Below, in pieces: positions 25,500 to 35,196 of a DNA stretch of 57,611 bases. The DNA is from Woeseiaceae bacterium (GTDB lineage Bacteria; Pseudomonadota; Gammaproteobacteria; Steroidobacterales; Woeseiaceae). Positions within the stretch are counted from its first letter, which is position 1. Every line of letters starts with the position of its first letter. The notes under the pieces were generated by a model. The model saw nothing but the letters and a program-made list of their open reading frames with translations, had not been told where the DNA came from and did not search any database. The position numbers were made by a program, and so were the translations under genes. The stretch is taken from the NCBI GenBank assembly GCA_030066655.1, contig JASJBE010000018.1, positions 1 to 57,611 on the forward strand. The letters run 5' to 3'.

Positions 25500-26387
25500 T
25501 CAGGTTTCGACGACGTACGTCTGTTCACGCAAGATTTGATTGATACGCGAGATCGCGTCGGTTGTTTCACCCTGATGCCGCGACGCGATTTCGAGTACCA
25601 GTGCATTCAGCAGTACGTTCGCTGCCGATGTCGCGTTGTTAAAGCTCATACCGTGGCTCGAGACCACGAGGGTTTCTTTGGCCAGTGCGGCCGCGGGCGC
25701 CGTCGGCTTATCGGTAATTACGGCAGTCGGTACGCCTTTCCGGCCAACTTCTTCCAGGACTTCGAGCGTCTGGCGTGAATACGGCGGAAATGAAAACGCG
25801 AAGACCAGGTCACTTGGCCGCAGAGCAACAAGCTGTTCTCGCGGTGAGGTATAGCGTGTGGCCAGGCACGTTGAGCGCATGCCGTATTCGGTAAAGAGGT
25901 AAGCGGCGTAGTCGGCGAGGAATGCGGAAATGCCGAGCCCGAACGTGAAGATGTGGTCCGCCTTGAACAGCGAGGCCGCGACGTGCGAGAACGTCTGTCG
26001 GTCTATGCTATCCAGCGTTCTCTCGATGTTCTGCTGCTCGAGCCTGGCCATGGCGGCCAGGAAATCCTTGTCCTGCGCGGCGGATTCGAAACCCGCAGAA
26101 GCCGGGCTGGACGCATTCATCTCCTCGCGTATCAGGTCCACCAGTGCCATCTTCAGGTCGCTATAACCCGTGTATCCAATGCGCTGGCAAAACCGTACGA
26201 CCGTGGCCTCAGAGGCCCCCGTGCGCTCTGCAAGCTCAGGTACGGACAGGAACGGGATCTCCTGCATATGCGCGACGCAGTAGTCCGCGATCTTGCGCTG
26301 CTGCGGCGACAGCGATGCCGCGTGTTCGACGATCCGGCTGCGCACGCCCGGGTCAGTCTCCGGACTAATTGCTACCTTATTTTTCAT
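25500..26387 (-). CDS. MurR/RpiR-family transcriptional regulator
   Basis: A 295-residue regulator. The N-terminal HTH_6 domain (about residues 15-90) includes LSVPELAERTGASEATVVRF, and the SIS domain (about 125-260) includes FGLGISAFLADYAAYLF and AVITDKPTAPAAALA. SIS domains bind phosphosugars or related ligands. It is upstream of the TBDR gene on the same strand. A 15-bp palindrome 18 bases before its start fits the TGAAA/TTTCA type of RpiR-family operators, so it probably regulates itself and the receptor. Confidence 0.92.
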   Translation of the reverse strand: MKNKVAISPETDPGVRSRIVEHAASLSPQQRKIADYCVAHMQEIPFLSVPELAERTGASEATVVRFCQRIGYTGYSDLKMALVDLIREEMNASSPASAGFESAAQDKDFLAAMARLEQQNIERTLDSIDRQTFSHVAASLFKADHIFTFGLGISAFLADYAAYLFTEYGMRSTCLATRYTSPREQLVALRPSDLVFAFSFPPYSRQTLEVLEEVGRKGVPTAVITDKPTAPAAALAKETLVVSSHGMSFNNATSAANVLLNALVLEIASRHQGETTDAISRINQILREQTYVVET

Positions 26388-26404
26388 ATGCGAATGCTAA
26401 ATGA

Positions 26405-26419
26405 AATGAAAATTTCATT
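26405..26419 (-). promoter_or_regulatory. Candidate RpiR operator
   Basis: AATGAAAATTTCATT is a perfect palindrome of 7-base arms around one central base, ending 18 bases before the rpiR start. TGAAA-type half-sites are seen for other MurR/RpiR regulators. Autoregulation is inferred. Confidence 0.6.
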
Positions 26420-26620
26420 CAAGGGGGAATCAATACACCAAATTTTTCAATAATTTATTGGTGTATTCGTAAGACAATGAAACTAAAGATTCAAGTAAGG
26501 AATGACATGAAGGCCGGAATTTCACGATCGAGCGATGCGCCTTACGCGCTTTCCGGACGACGCTGACTCGCAGGTACGGGTCCACGCCTGGACTCCATTC
26601 AGGGCTCGACTTGTCCGCGA

Positions 26621-28996
26621 CTACTGAGGTATCGGCGCCAGCTCCCCGGCGGCTTCCATACGGGCCAGGTTGGCGCGTTGCTCGGCAAGTTCTTCGAGAA
26701 CCTCGTTGTTGATGACCTGAAACTCCGGGTGGTCGAACAGGGAACTCGGCACCATACGGTGTTTTGTCAGGTCTACGCGCGCGCCGATAGCGCGCCACTC
26801 GCGCAAACTTTGTATCGCTTGTTCTTCGTTACCCATGGCCATATGCAGCCAGGTATCCGAAGTTTGGATTCCATCCCAGCGGTGACGGCTCTTCGACGGC
26901 AGAATGTCGAGGATTACGTCTGTTAGCGGCGCTGCTTGTTCTTCTTTGCCCATCAGGTGCAAAGCGGTTGCGTAGATCATCGCCAGGTTGAACATTTCTG
27001 GATCAGAGACAACGTCGGGGTCGGCCACAGCGAGTCTTGGATAACGTTCTTTGACACGATCGATAACCCGCGACGGATCGCCCTGCTGCAGATGGAATCC
27101 GCTGAGTAAGGTATCGATCCAGAGGAACTTGCCGCCGTAGTCTTCTTCAAATTCTGCAAAAGCACGCTCGACCTGATCCTGTTCACCACGAACGTAGTGA
27201 AGCCTGATACGTGCAATATTGACGAGGGGCCCAACCTGGTCAGCCTCGAGGAAAAGCTCGTAAGACCGAGCGGCTTCGTCAACAAGGCCCAGTTCTTCAT
27301 AAGCGGTCCCCAGGTTCAAAAAAATCTGCGTGGCGTTGGGATCCAGGAAGCGAAATTGACGAAGCGCCTTAACAGCCTGGTCTTGCTGGTAGAGCTTTTC
27401 GTGAAGCAGCAGGCCAAGGCCCGAATAGGCAGTAGCGCGTTGTCGCGGGCTGGTTATCGCTACCCGATAGGCCGCCAGCGATTCTTGATAGCGGCCCAAG
27501 AGCCCCAGAATATGGCCCCGTAGTGCCTGCTCCTCCACATTCTGGGGGCTCTTAGGGTCGAGGAGTTCGGCCCTGTCTACCAGTTCGAGGGCTTGCTGGT
27601 GCTGGCCGAGTCGTGCGCTCTTGAAATAGGCGAAACCTCTGAGAAGGCCGACATCATTGGGGCTGAGCTCTACCGCTTTTTCGTAGGCTGCATTCGTTGC
27701 GCCATAATCGCCTCTGGCCTCTTCGAGTACAGCCAGCGCTGAATGCGACATTCCGAGTTCAGGAGCCAACTCCAGTGCCCGTGCAATGATCGGTTCTGCC
27801 ATCGCTATCTGTCTATCTGGGGGCAATCCGCCAAAGTAGATCTTTTGCAGCAACGCGCCCCCCAGTGCTGCGTGGGCTTCGGCAAAGTCTGGATCCAGTT
27901 CAACGGCTCGCCGAAAATACTCAATCGCAAAGTCCATATCTTCGGCGGAAAAACGATGGAAAAAATGTCCGCCCTGCAAATAGGCCTCCAGCGCAGCCAG
28001 GTTCTGCGTAGGCATCCGAGAGATTTCTCGCTGCTCCCGGGGCGACATGACAGCTTTCAATTGGCTGGCGACTTCCAGCGCGATCTCCGTTTGAATAGCA
28101 AACACGCTCTCTGCGCTTAACGCTCGGGTATAGGTTTCAGCCCATAGGTGCTCATCTTTTGCCACATCGATCATTTGCACGTTGATGCGAATCTGGTCAC
28201 CGGCACGCTGCACACCGCCTTCAATGATGATCGCGGAGCCCAACTCTCCGCCGATGGTACGGATGCTCTTGTCGCTTTCGCGGTAAGTCATTACCGAGGT
28301 GCGAGATATCGTGGTCAGGTCCCTGATACGGGACACCTGGCTGATTAGATCGTCGTGAAAGCCGTCGACGAAAAAGGCATCCTCCTCGAGGTTGCTGCGA
28401 TTTTCGAAGGGCAGTATGGCGATGGTCTTCGGTCTCAGATTGACCGGCGACTCGACCGACGTGCCGGAAGACGAATCGCCTGTGGATTCGATGGCGGGCT
28501 CGGTGGAGCTATTCAGCCAAACGACGGCGAACACTGCAGCGATCAGAACTACAGCGCCAACCAACTTCCGCGGTGGATTGGATATGGCGTTCCCTTTGCC
28601 GCGCGACCCTTCGCCCGGCAGTGCATGCGCAGCCCCCGTCGAGGGCGTTCCGTTCGAAGCGTCTGCTGTTGGACCGGTCGTGGAGACAACCTCCTCAACG
28701 TCACCCACGAACTGGTAACCGCGGCCCCGAAGCGTCCGTATAAATCTCTGCTGTTGCCCGTCGTCGCCGATGGCTGCACGAGCGAGCTTTATGTCATTAC
28801 TCAGGACGTTCTCGGACACCACGCGATCGGGCCACAGCTCGTCAAACAGCTGATCACGGCTTATCAGACGGTCACGGTTACGTATCAGGAAGACCAGCAG
28901 ATCGAAGACTTTCGGCTCAACGGAAACGGGCTGCCCTTCTCTCGTTACAGAGAAAAGCTCGGTATCGAGCTGCACATCGCCGAACTTGTAGATCAT
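26621..28996 (-). CDS. CadC-like membrane regulator with TPR repeats
   Basis: A 791-residue protein. An OmpR/CadC-type winged-helix DNA-binding domain covers about residues 5-100 (LFSVTREGQPVSVEPKVFDL, FIRTLRGRGYQFVGD). A single membrane segment (VGAVVLIAAVFAVVWL) lies near residue 150. The periplasmic part starts with a TolB-N/FlgO-like domain (IAILPFENRSNLEEDAFFVD) and continues with TPR repeats to about residue 760. This layout is a one-component membrane regulator that binds peptides or proteins outside and acts on DNA inside. ATG 28996 fits the domain start; an upstream reading adds 19 unlike residues. Targets are unknown. It is divergent from acnB. Confidence 0.88.
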   Translation of the reverse strand: MIYKFGDVQLDTELFSVTREGQPVSVEPKVFDLLVFLIRNRDRLISRDQLFDELWPDRVVSENVLSNDIKLARAAIGDDGQQQRFIRTLRGRGYQFVGDVEEVVSTTGPTADASNGTPSTGAAHALPGEGSRGKGNAISNPPRKLVGAVVLIAAVFAVVWLNSSTEPAIESTGDSSSGTSVESPVNLRPKTIAILPFENRSNLEEDAFFVDGFHDDLISQVSRIRDLTTISRTSVMTYRESDKSIRTIGGELGSAIIIEGGVQRAGDQIRINVQMIDVAKDEHLWAETYTRALSAESVFAIQTEIALEVASQLKAVMSPREQREISRMPTQNLAALEAYLQGGHFFHRFSAEDMDFAIEYFRRAVELDPDFAEAHAALGGALLQKIYFGGLPPDRQIAMAEPIIARALELAPELGMSHSALAVLEEARGDYGATNAAYEKAVELSPNDVGLLRGFAYFKSARLGQHQQALELVDRAELLDPKSPQNVEEQALRGHILGLLGRYQESLAAYRVAITSPRQRATAYSGLGLLLHEKLYQQDQAVKALRQFRFLDPNATQIFLNLGTAYEELGLVDEAARSYELFLEADQVGPLVNIARIRLHYVRGEQDQVERAFAEFEEDYGGKFLWIDTLLSGFHLQQGDPSRVIDRVKERYPRLAVADPDVVSDPEMFNLAMIYATALHLMGKEEQAAPLTDVILDILPSKSRHRWDGIQTSDTWLHMAMGNEEQAIQSLREWRAIGARVDLTKHRMVPSSLFDHPEFQVINNEVLEELAEQRANLARMEAAGELAPIPQ

Positions 28997-29397
28997 CGAA
29001 ACGCGCTGCCTCGGTCTATCGATTCGCAGTGATAACTGCTGGAAGAATAACAAAATATTGGCAATTAACTGGTTCCCGACGAGCTACGAGATTGAGCGGA
29101 CTCATAGACGGCCGACGCCGGGTCCACAAGGGTCGGTTGCCTGCGGTAGCGGGTCTGCGAAGGTCGCCAGATTTCCCTGAGAGTAGACCCGCCTGTACAA
29201 GGACGCTGATTCCTGCGCGTGCGCCCGCTTAGACATAAGTAGAAGCCGCCGGGATAACGGAACGCTTTTGAATTATCATCTGGCCGGGCAGCCTGACCGG
29301 TTCAGTGCTGCCCGACCTACCACCGAATCCGGTAGTTGAATTCGTCTAATTCCCGACCCAGTTTCAGCTGAGGTCTTAAAGCTATGAAAGAGCCGAC
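28997..29397. other. Divergent region between CadC-like gene and acnB
   Basis: A 401-base region with no gene. It contains the leader hairpin at 29285-29314. I see no RNA gene and no riboswitch I can name. Confidence 0.5.
29285..29314 (+). repeat. Strong hairpin in the acnB leader
   Basis: CGGGCAGC-CTGA pairs with TCAG-T-GCTGCCCG, a 12-bp stem with a single bulged T and a five-base loop. It ends 83 bases before the acnB start. No T-tract follows, so it is more likely an mRNA structure than a terminator. Confidence 0.6.
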
Positions 29398-32163
29398 ATG
29401 AGCGCATACGCAGACTATCTACAAGACATCGAGAAACGAAAGGGTGAAGGACTGCATCCCAAGCCCGTCGAAGATGCGGCGTTGGCCGCGGAACTGATCG
29501 AGCAGATCATTAATCCGGGTCACGAGCATCGCAAGGAATCGCTCGAATTCCTCATCTACAATACCTTGCCCGGGACAACGAGCGCCGCTGGCGAGAAGGC
29601 CAGGTTCCTGAAAGACATCATCCAGGGCAAGCACAACGTCGACGAGATTCCTGCGGACTTTGCGTTTGAGTTGCTGTCGCATATGAAAGGCGGCCCGTCA
29701 GTCGAAGTACTGCTCGATCTGGCGCTGGGAGACGATGAGGACACGGCGAAGAAGGCTGCCGAAGTGCTCAAGACCCAGGTCTTCCTCTACGAGGCGGATA
29801 CGCAGCGGCTTGAGGCTGCCTTCAAGGACGGGCACGAGATAGCGACGGACATCCTCAAGAGCTATGCCAATGCAGAGTTCTTCACCGAGCTTCCGGAGGT
29901 CGACGAAGAGATCAAGGTCGTCACTTGTGTGGCTGCCGTAGGCGACGTATCGACGGACCTGCTGTCGCCGGGCAACCAGGCGCACTCGCGTTCGGATCGG
30001 GAGTTGCACGGCAAGTGCCTGATGGATGAGGCGAAGCAGTCGGAAATTCGTGCGCTGCAAGAGCAACACCCCGATAAGCGCGTCATGCTGGTCGCGGAGA
30101 AGGGCACCATGGGTGTTGGTTCGTCCCGTATGTCGGGCGTTAACAACGTGGCCCTGTGGACCGGTATCAAGGCAAGTCCTTACATCCCATTTATCAACAT
30201 CGCTCCCATCGTCGGTGGCACAAACGGCATCTCGCCGATTTTCCTGACGACGGTCGGCGTCACCGGCGGTATCGGCATCGACCTCAAGAACTGGGTCAAG
30301 AAGCTCGATGCCGATGGCAACCCGGTCATGGACGAGGACAACGAGCCGGTGCTCGAGCAGCTGTTTTCGGTCGATTCCGGCACGGTGCTCACGATTAACC
30401 TCAAGGAAAAGAAGCTCTACAACGAAGATGGCAGCAAGGAGCTGTGCGATATCTCGTCCGCGCTGACGCCGCAGAAACTGGAATTCATCAAGGCCGGCGG
30501 TTCGTACGCCGTCGTGTTCGGCAAGAAGCTGCAGTCCTTTGCCGTCGCGACGCTAGGTGTCGACGCGCCGCAGGTCTACGCGTCATCCAAAGAAGTGTCT
30601 CACGAAGGGCAGGGCCTCACGGCAGTCGAAAAGATCTTCAACAAGAACGCGGTCGGCGTGGCGCCGGGTACGGTACTGCACGCCGGGTCGGACGTTCGTG
30701 TGAAGGTCAATATCGTCGGTTCGCAGGATACGACCGGTCTCATGACGTGCCAGGAACTCGAGATGATGGCGGCGACGCTTATTTCGCCAACTGTTGACGG
30801 CGCGTACCAGTCCGGATGCCACACCGCGTCGGTGTGGGACGTCAGGGCACAGCGGAATATACCCAAGCTGATGAAGTTCATGAACGACTTCGGCCTGATC
30901 ACCGCACGCGACCCGGATGGCGAATACCACGCGATGACCGACGTCATCCACAAGGTGCTGAACGACATCACCGTGGATGACTGGGACGTGATCATCGGCG
31001 GCGATTCACATACCCGCATGTCGAAGGGTGTCGCGTTTGGCGCCGACTCCGGCACGGTCGCGCTGGCGCTCGCTACCGGCGAGGCGACGATGCCGATACC
31101 GGAATCCGTGAAGGTCACGTTCAAGGGATCGCTGAAGGAGCACATGGATTTCCGCGACGTGGTCCATGCGACCCAGGCGCAGATGCTGAAGGAATTCGGC
31201 GACAACGTGTTCCAGGGGCGCATCATCGAGGTGCACATCGGTACGCTGCTGGCCGACCAGGCGTTTACCTTCACGGACTGGACCGCCGAGATGAAGGCGA
31301 AGGCGTCCATCTGTATTTCCGACGACGAGACGCTAATCCAGTCACTGGAAATCGCGAAGAGTCGCATCCGCACCATGATCGACAAAGGCATGGACAACGA
31401 GCAGGGCGTCCTGCAGGGGCTCGTCGACAAGGCGGACAGTCGCATCGAGGAAATCCGCTCCGGCTCGCGGCCACCGTTGAAGCCTGATGACAACGCGAAA
31501 TACGCCGAGGAATTCGTCGTCGACCTGGACCAGATTGATGAGCCGATGATCGCCGATCCGGACGTCAACAACGACGATGTGTCCAAGCGCTACACCCACG
31601 ACACGATCCGACCGATCTCGTATTACGGTGGAACGAAAAAGGTCGACCTAGGCTTCGTCGGCTCCTGCATGGTCCACAAGGGCGACATGAAGATCCTGTC
31701 GCAGATGCTACAGAACCTCGAGAAGGAGGATGGCTCGGTCGAGTTCAAGGCACCGTTGGTGGTCGCGCCGCCAACCTACAACATCGTCGACGAGCTGAAG
31801 GAAGAGGGCGACTGGGAAGTCTTAAGCAAGTACGCCGGCTTTGAGTTCGACGACGATGCGCCCAAGAACGAGGCCCGGCTCAAGTACGACAACATGCTGT
31901 ACCTCGAGCGACCGGGCTGCAATCTCTGCATGGGTAACCAGGAGAAGGCTGAGAAAGGCGACACCGTGATGGCCACGTCGACGCGCCTGTTCCAGGGTCG
32001 CGTCGTCGAAGACTCGGACGACAAGAAAGGTGAATCGCTGTTGGCCTCAACGCCGGTCGTGGTCCTGTCGAGCATCCTGGGCAGGACGCCGAACGTGCAG
32101 GAGTACATTGCCGCGGTGGACGGTATCGATCTGACTGAGTACGCGCCGCCCCAGCAGCATTGA
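29398..32163 (+). CDS. acnB: Aconitate hydratase B
   Basis: A 921-residue AcnB, slightly longer than the roughly 865 residues of E. coli. It interconverts citrate and isocitrate in the TCA cycle using a 4Fe-4S cluster. The N-terminal HEAT-like domain (residues 1-165) and the swivelling domain typical of B-type aconitases are present, and cluster cysteines are seen in GSCMVHKG and CNLCMGNQ. The DSHTR and TNGIS motifs line the active site. Expressed alone, divergent from the CadC-like regulator. The extra length lies mainly in the middle and near the N-terminus. Confidence 0.97.
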   Translation: MSAYADYLQDIEKRKGEGLHPKPVEDAALAAELIEQIINPGHEHRKESLEFLIYNTLPGTTSAAGEKARFLKDIIQGKHNVDEIPADFAFELLSHMKGGPSVEVLLDLALGDDEDTAKKAAEVLKTQVFLYEADTQRLEAAFKDGHEIATDILKSYANAEFFTELPEVDEEIKVVTCVAAVGDVSTDLLSPGNQAHSRSDRELHGKCLMDEAKQSEIRALQEQHPDKRVMLVAEKGTMGVGSSRMSGVNNVALWTGIKASPYIPFINIAPIVGGTNGISPIFLTTVGVTGGIGIDLKNWVKKLDADGNPVMDEDNEPVLEQLFSVDSGTVLTINLKEKKLYNEDGSKELCDISSALTPQKLEFIKAGGSYAVVFGKKLQSFAVATLGVDAPQVYASSKEVSHEGQGLTAVEKIFNKNAVGVAPGTVLHAGSDVRVKVNIVGSQDTTGLMTCQELEMMAATLISPTVDGAYQSGCHTASVWDVRAQRNIPKLMKFMNDFGLITARDPDGEYHAMTDVIHKVLNDITVDDWDVIIGGDSHTRMSKGVAFGADSGTVALALATGEATMPIPESVKVTFKGSLKEHMDFRDVVHATQAQMLKEFGDNVFQGRIIEVHIGTLLADQAFTFTDWTAEMKAKASICISDDETLIQSLEIAKSRIRTMIDKGMDNEQGVLQGLVDKADSRIEEIRSGSRPPLKPDDNAKYAEEFVVDLDQIDEPMIADPDVNNDDVSKRYTHDTIRPISYYGGTKKVDLGFVGSCMVHKGDMKILSQMLQNLEKEDGSVEFKAPLVVAPPTYNIVDELKEEGDWEVLSKYAGFEFDDDAPKNEARLKYDNMLYLERPGCNLCMGNQEKAEKGDTVMATSTRLFQGRVVEDSDDKKGESLLASTPVVVLSSILGRTPNVQEYIAAVDGIDLTEYAPPQQH

Positions 32164-32246
32164 TGTCGCAGGTCCGAGCCGCAGTGTAGCGGGGAGAGGC
32201 CAGGTGCAATGCTTCCTGCGCCTCTCACGCTGCTATCGCGGCGGGT

Positions 32247-32269
32247 CGGACTTCGCCGCAGCAAGTCCG
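32247..32269. repeat. 7-bp inverted repeat after acnB
   Basis: CGGACTT and AAGTCCG are perfect complements with a nine-base loop, 83 bases after the acnB stop. No T-tract follows; it is a weak terminator candidate at best. Confidence 0.35.
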
Positions 32270-32353
32270 CACCGGCAGGCACGGCATGTGCGTCTTTCCG
32301 ATTCCGCTGTAGACGATATCTGGCCCCAAGATGCGGAGCAGGGCGCTCGCGGC

Positions 32354-33175
32354 TTAGGACCCAGCCTCAATGCGCTGCATCTGATGGTTCCAGCCTCGTA
32401 AGACCAGCCTTTCATTAACGTGATTGTCGCCGCCTTCCTCGAGAACATAGTCATGCCCACCGTACATCTGGACGAGCACCGTCTTGCGATTAGCGTCCGA
32501 TCGATTCGGTGTTGATCCATGTAGGGTCAGGTAGCTAAAGAACACGACGTCTCCGGGTTTCGCGTCAATAGCCAGCGCGTCCTCCAGTGGGTATCTCGCT
32601 GCCAAGTCGGCGGAGGAGTTCAGCGCCGATGCGTCCGAATCGCCAATCGTCCGTCCGGCAGAATTGTCTAAGCGACCGAGCTTGTGCGAGCCGGGAAACA
32701 CGCACAGGCCGCCGGACTCTTCATTTGCGTCTGACAGGAATATGATCGCGGCGATCATCGAGTCGTGACGCGTCGGAAAGTAGGACCAGTCCTGATGAAC
32801 CGGGAACGGTGCGCCTTCACGCGGGGGCTTTTGAAACAACTTCGTGTGATGCAGGATGATATCCGGTCCGAGCAGATCTTCTGCGATGTCCAGGAACTGT
32901 TGATCCTGCAGCGCCGCAAGCCACGTCGCCGAGTAGCGTTGCACATTGTGGGTGTGGATGATGCTGGAAGCGCCGCCATCGAGCTCATCGGTGAATTCAC
33001 CCTCCCATCGCGCATTGATGTCCTCGCCGCTCGCTTCAAGTTGTCGAACGATTCGATCGAAGTCGCTTTCCAGCGTGCGAAGAGAATCGGGGGAAAAGAC
33101 GCCTTTCGCCAGGTAGTAGCCCTGCTCGTTGAAGAATTCGCCGATGTTTTGTGGCTTTTTGTTTACTGCAGGCAC
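32354..33175 (-). CDS. Phytanoyl-CoA dioxygenase (PhyH) family protein
   Basis: A 273-residue Fe(II)/2-oxoglutarate-dependent oxygenase of the PhyH family. The opening EFFNEQGYYLAKGVF is typical. The metal HxD is in VHQDWSYFPTRHDS, the distal His in LTLHGSTPNRSD, and an Arg that would hold 2-oxoglutarate follows at NRK. Members hydroxylate fatty acyl chains, compatible solutes or natural products. It is transcribed away from an AraC regulator (119 bases), which is the typical arrangement for control of a single target. Substrate unknown. Confidence 0.88.
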   Translation of the reverse strand: MPAVNKKPQNIGEFFNEQGYYLAKGVFSPDSLRTLESDFDRIVRQLEASGEDINARWEGEFTDELDGGASSIIHTHNVQRYSATWLAALQDQQFLDIAEDLLGPDIILHHTKLFQKPPREGAPFPVHQDWSYFPTRHDSMIAAIIFLSDANEESGGLCVFPGSHKLGRLDNSAGRTIGDSDASALNSSADLAARYPLEDALAIDAKPGDVVFFSYLTLHGSTPNRSDANRKTVLVQMYGGHDYVLEEGGDNHVNERLVLRGWNHQMQRIEAGS

Positions 33176-33293
33176 GGTGCTGCTCTCACTTCTGCCGATA
33201 GATGAACAACAGTGTTGCGCAGGCGACCGTCTTTCGCCACGCCGGCACCGGTCAAAAAGTTGACGAATTCGGCCACTCTGCTAGTTTTGCTAT

Positions 33294-34196
33294 ATGCACG
33301 ATCAACCGATTCATCACGTCAGTCATGGCCCAGTGCGACGAGTTTCCTTCGATACCGTCGCTCGCAACCGGATTCATCGTCATTCCTACTTCGAGCCATG
33401 TATTGTCATTTCCGGCGCAGGGGACTTCGAGCACGGCGCGGAACGCTATGCTCTTGGGCCCGGCGATCTGTTTCTTGCAGACCCGGGCGTGTACCACGAA
33501 ATACGCTCGCTCAAGTCGAGAGACTTGAAGCTGTATTTCGTGTCGTTCCAGATCGCAATTCGTCGGTCCAAAGATAGAGATCGTTCTGCTGCGCTCACCC
33601 CACAGTCATTGATTACCAGCTTCCTCGCGCGCCACCGCACGCACCTCACTAACCAGTCGGATGTGATTCCGTTATTCGAGTACCTGTACGAGATTGCGAC
33701 GGGCGACGATGCGTTCGAGCAAAGCGCGAACTATCGGGATGCCTCGCTTCTGCTCATACGCCACGTAATGTCAGCGCTGACCTCGTCGGCGTCACTGTCG
33801 GCAGGGGATTACAGTGACCGACAGCAGAAGTCCCGTGTGCAGCGTGCGATCGAAGCGCGTTTGCACGAGTCGTTTCGAATCGAGGAGCTGGCGCGTGCGT
33901 GCGGCATGTCTGAGCGTACGCTACGACGACGCTGGCGCTCCTGGTCCAGCCGTTCTCTCTCGGATGAGATCAATCACCGGCGGATCGAGCGAGCGTGCCA
34001 ACTTCTAATGCTGCCCGATCTGGCCATCGGAGAAATCGGCTATCAGGTTGGGGTCTCGAGTCCGGCACGCTTTTCACGCCTGTTCCGGGATCTGAAAGGA
34101 CTGTCGGCGAGGGAGTATCGGCAGCAGGTCATGCGGGAAACGGCACACGCCATGTCGGGCAGCAATCAGCGAATGACCGAGTACCTCGATGACTGA
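33294..34196 (+). CDS. AraC-family transcriptional regulator
   Basis: A 300-residue regulator with an N-terminal cupin-like ligand-binding domain (RHSYFEPCIVISGAGDFEHG, ALGPGDLFLADPGVYHE) and a C-terminal double HTH (IEELARACGMSERTLRRRW, IGEIGYQVGVSSPARFSRLF). It is divergent from the PhyH gene at 32354 and convergent with a second PhyH gene. The start is an ATG with weak upstream purines. The ligand is unknown; the histidine-containing motif RHSYFE resembles cupin metal sites, which is an observation only. Confidence 0.9.
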   Translation: MHDQPIHHVSHGPVRRVSFDTVARNRIHRHSYFEPCIVISGAGDFEHGAERYALGPGDLFLADPGVYHEIRSLKSRDLKLYFVSFQIAIRRSKDRDRSAALTPQSLITSFLARHRTHLTNQSDVIPLFEYLYEIATGDDAFEQSANYRDASLLLIRHVMSALTSSASLSAGDYSDRQQKSRVQRAIEARLHESFRIEELARACGMSERTLRRRWRSWSSRSLSDEINHRRIERACQLLMLPDLAIGEIGYQVGVSSPARFSRLFRDLKGLSAREYRQQVMRETAHAMSGSNQRMTEYLDD

Positions 34197-34235
34197 GGAA
34201 TGAACGCGTCGGCGCGGTGAGGGAATTCAGTTGGC

Positions 34236-35066
34236 CTAGTTGTTGCCGTATGCGTGCGGGCTGGTCGTCAGCTTGATGTCGTCGTTGTCCGGGCGCGGGT
34301 GATGTTGCCAATGCCCGTACGGGTCTTCGCCCCGGCAGATGATCGCCTCGACGCCCGCTGACCATTCGTCGTCCACGATTCGAACCTCCGGAGGACAATA
34401 GCGGAGCGTCAGTCCGCAACGCCGTCGGCCACTGTGATTCGGTCCGGAGCCGTGGACCAGCATATCCGCATGCAACGAAAACTGGCCGGCCTTCAGCTCA
34501 TCGTAGACTGGCGTACCCATCGCGTCAGCACCGGCTGTCTGCATGTGAAACACAGAATCTGATTCCGTGCCTTCGATCGGCAGGTGTCCCTTGTTATGTG
34601 TGCCGGGTATCCACTGCATGGCCGAGTTCTCGGTATCGGCGTCGTCAATTGCCAGCCACACAGTGACGGTGCGGGCCGGCTGTAGGCCCCAGAATGAAGC
34701 GTCCTGGTGCCAGGGCACGTATTTCTCGCTGCCCGCGGGCTTCGACAGCACAGCCGTTGCCCAACAAACGATGTTGGGTCCAACGATATCCTCGACGTAG
34801 TCGAGAATTCGATCGTCCGTCGCGATATCCCAGATACCGGCCAATCGCGCCTGGTAACAATTGATGCCGAAGGCGCCGTCAGACCCCATGTCCGTCATCA
34901 ACTTGTCGAAATAGGCTCGCAGCCGTGCTACTTCGGCGCTGGAGTAGGCGTCAATCGGTCGCACATAGCCGAGCTCATTGTATTGCTCGATTTCCTGCCG
35001 TGTCAGTTTCGCCGGCGCCGGATTTCTGACCGGCGTAAAGGAAAGGTCCAGTTCTGATGTCTGCAT
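34236..35066 (-). CDS. Second PhyH-family dioxygenase
   Basis: A 276-residue Fe(II)/2-oxoglutarate oxygenase. The metal HxD is in WHQDASFWGLQP, the distal His in DMLVHGSGPNHSGRRR, with the oxoglutarate-binding Arg nearby. It is not a copy of the gene at 32354: openings and loops differ. It is divergent from the AraC gene at 35197, repeating the PhyH/AraC arrangement just upstream. The long loop MQWIPGTHNKGHLPIEG is typical of family members acting on small molecules rather than acyl-CoA. Substrate unknown. Confidence 0.88.
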   Translation of the reverse strand: MQTSELDLSFTPVRNPAPAKLTRQEIEQYNELGYVRPIDAYSSAEVARLRAYFDKLMTDMGSDGAFGINCYQARLAGIWDIATDDRILDYVEDIVGPNIVCWATAVLSKPAGSEKYVPWHQDASFWGLQPARTVTVWLAIDDADTENSAMQWIPGTHNKGHLPIEGTESDSVFHMQTAGADAMGTPVYDELKAGQFSLHADMLVHGSGPNHSGRRRCGLTLRYCPPEVRIVDDEWSAGVEAIICRGEDPYGHWQHHPRPDNDDIKLTTSPHAYGNN

Positions 35067-35196
35067 AGCTCGTCCCCGTATGGGGTATAAGCATAAATTG
35101 CTTTATTTTGGCACATATAGCTCGAAAGTTGACTTTTTATTAGCTTTTTTTGATTATATCTCCTCCGGTCAATTGCTGACCAAAAGGCGCGCCTGG

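Noticed and set aside
30600-31586. Long antisense open frame within acnB
   Set aside because: Antisense to a well-conserved gene, low-complexity Ser-rich translation, no ribosome site.
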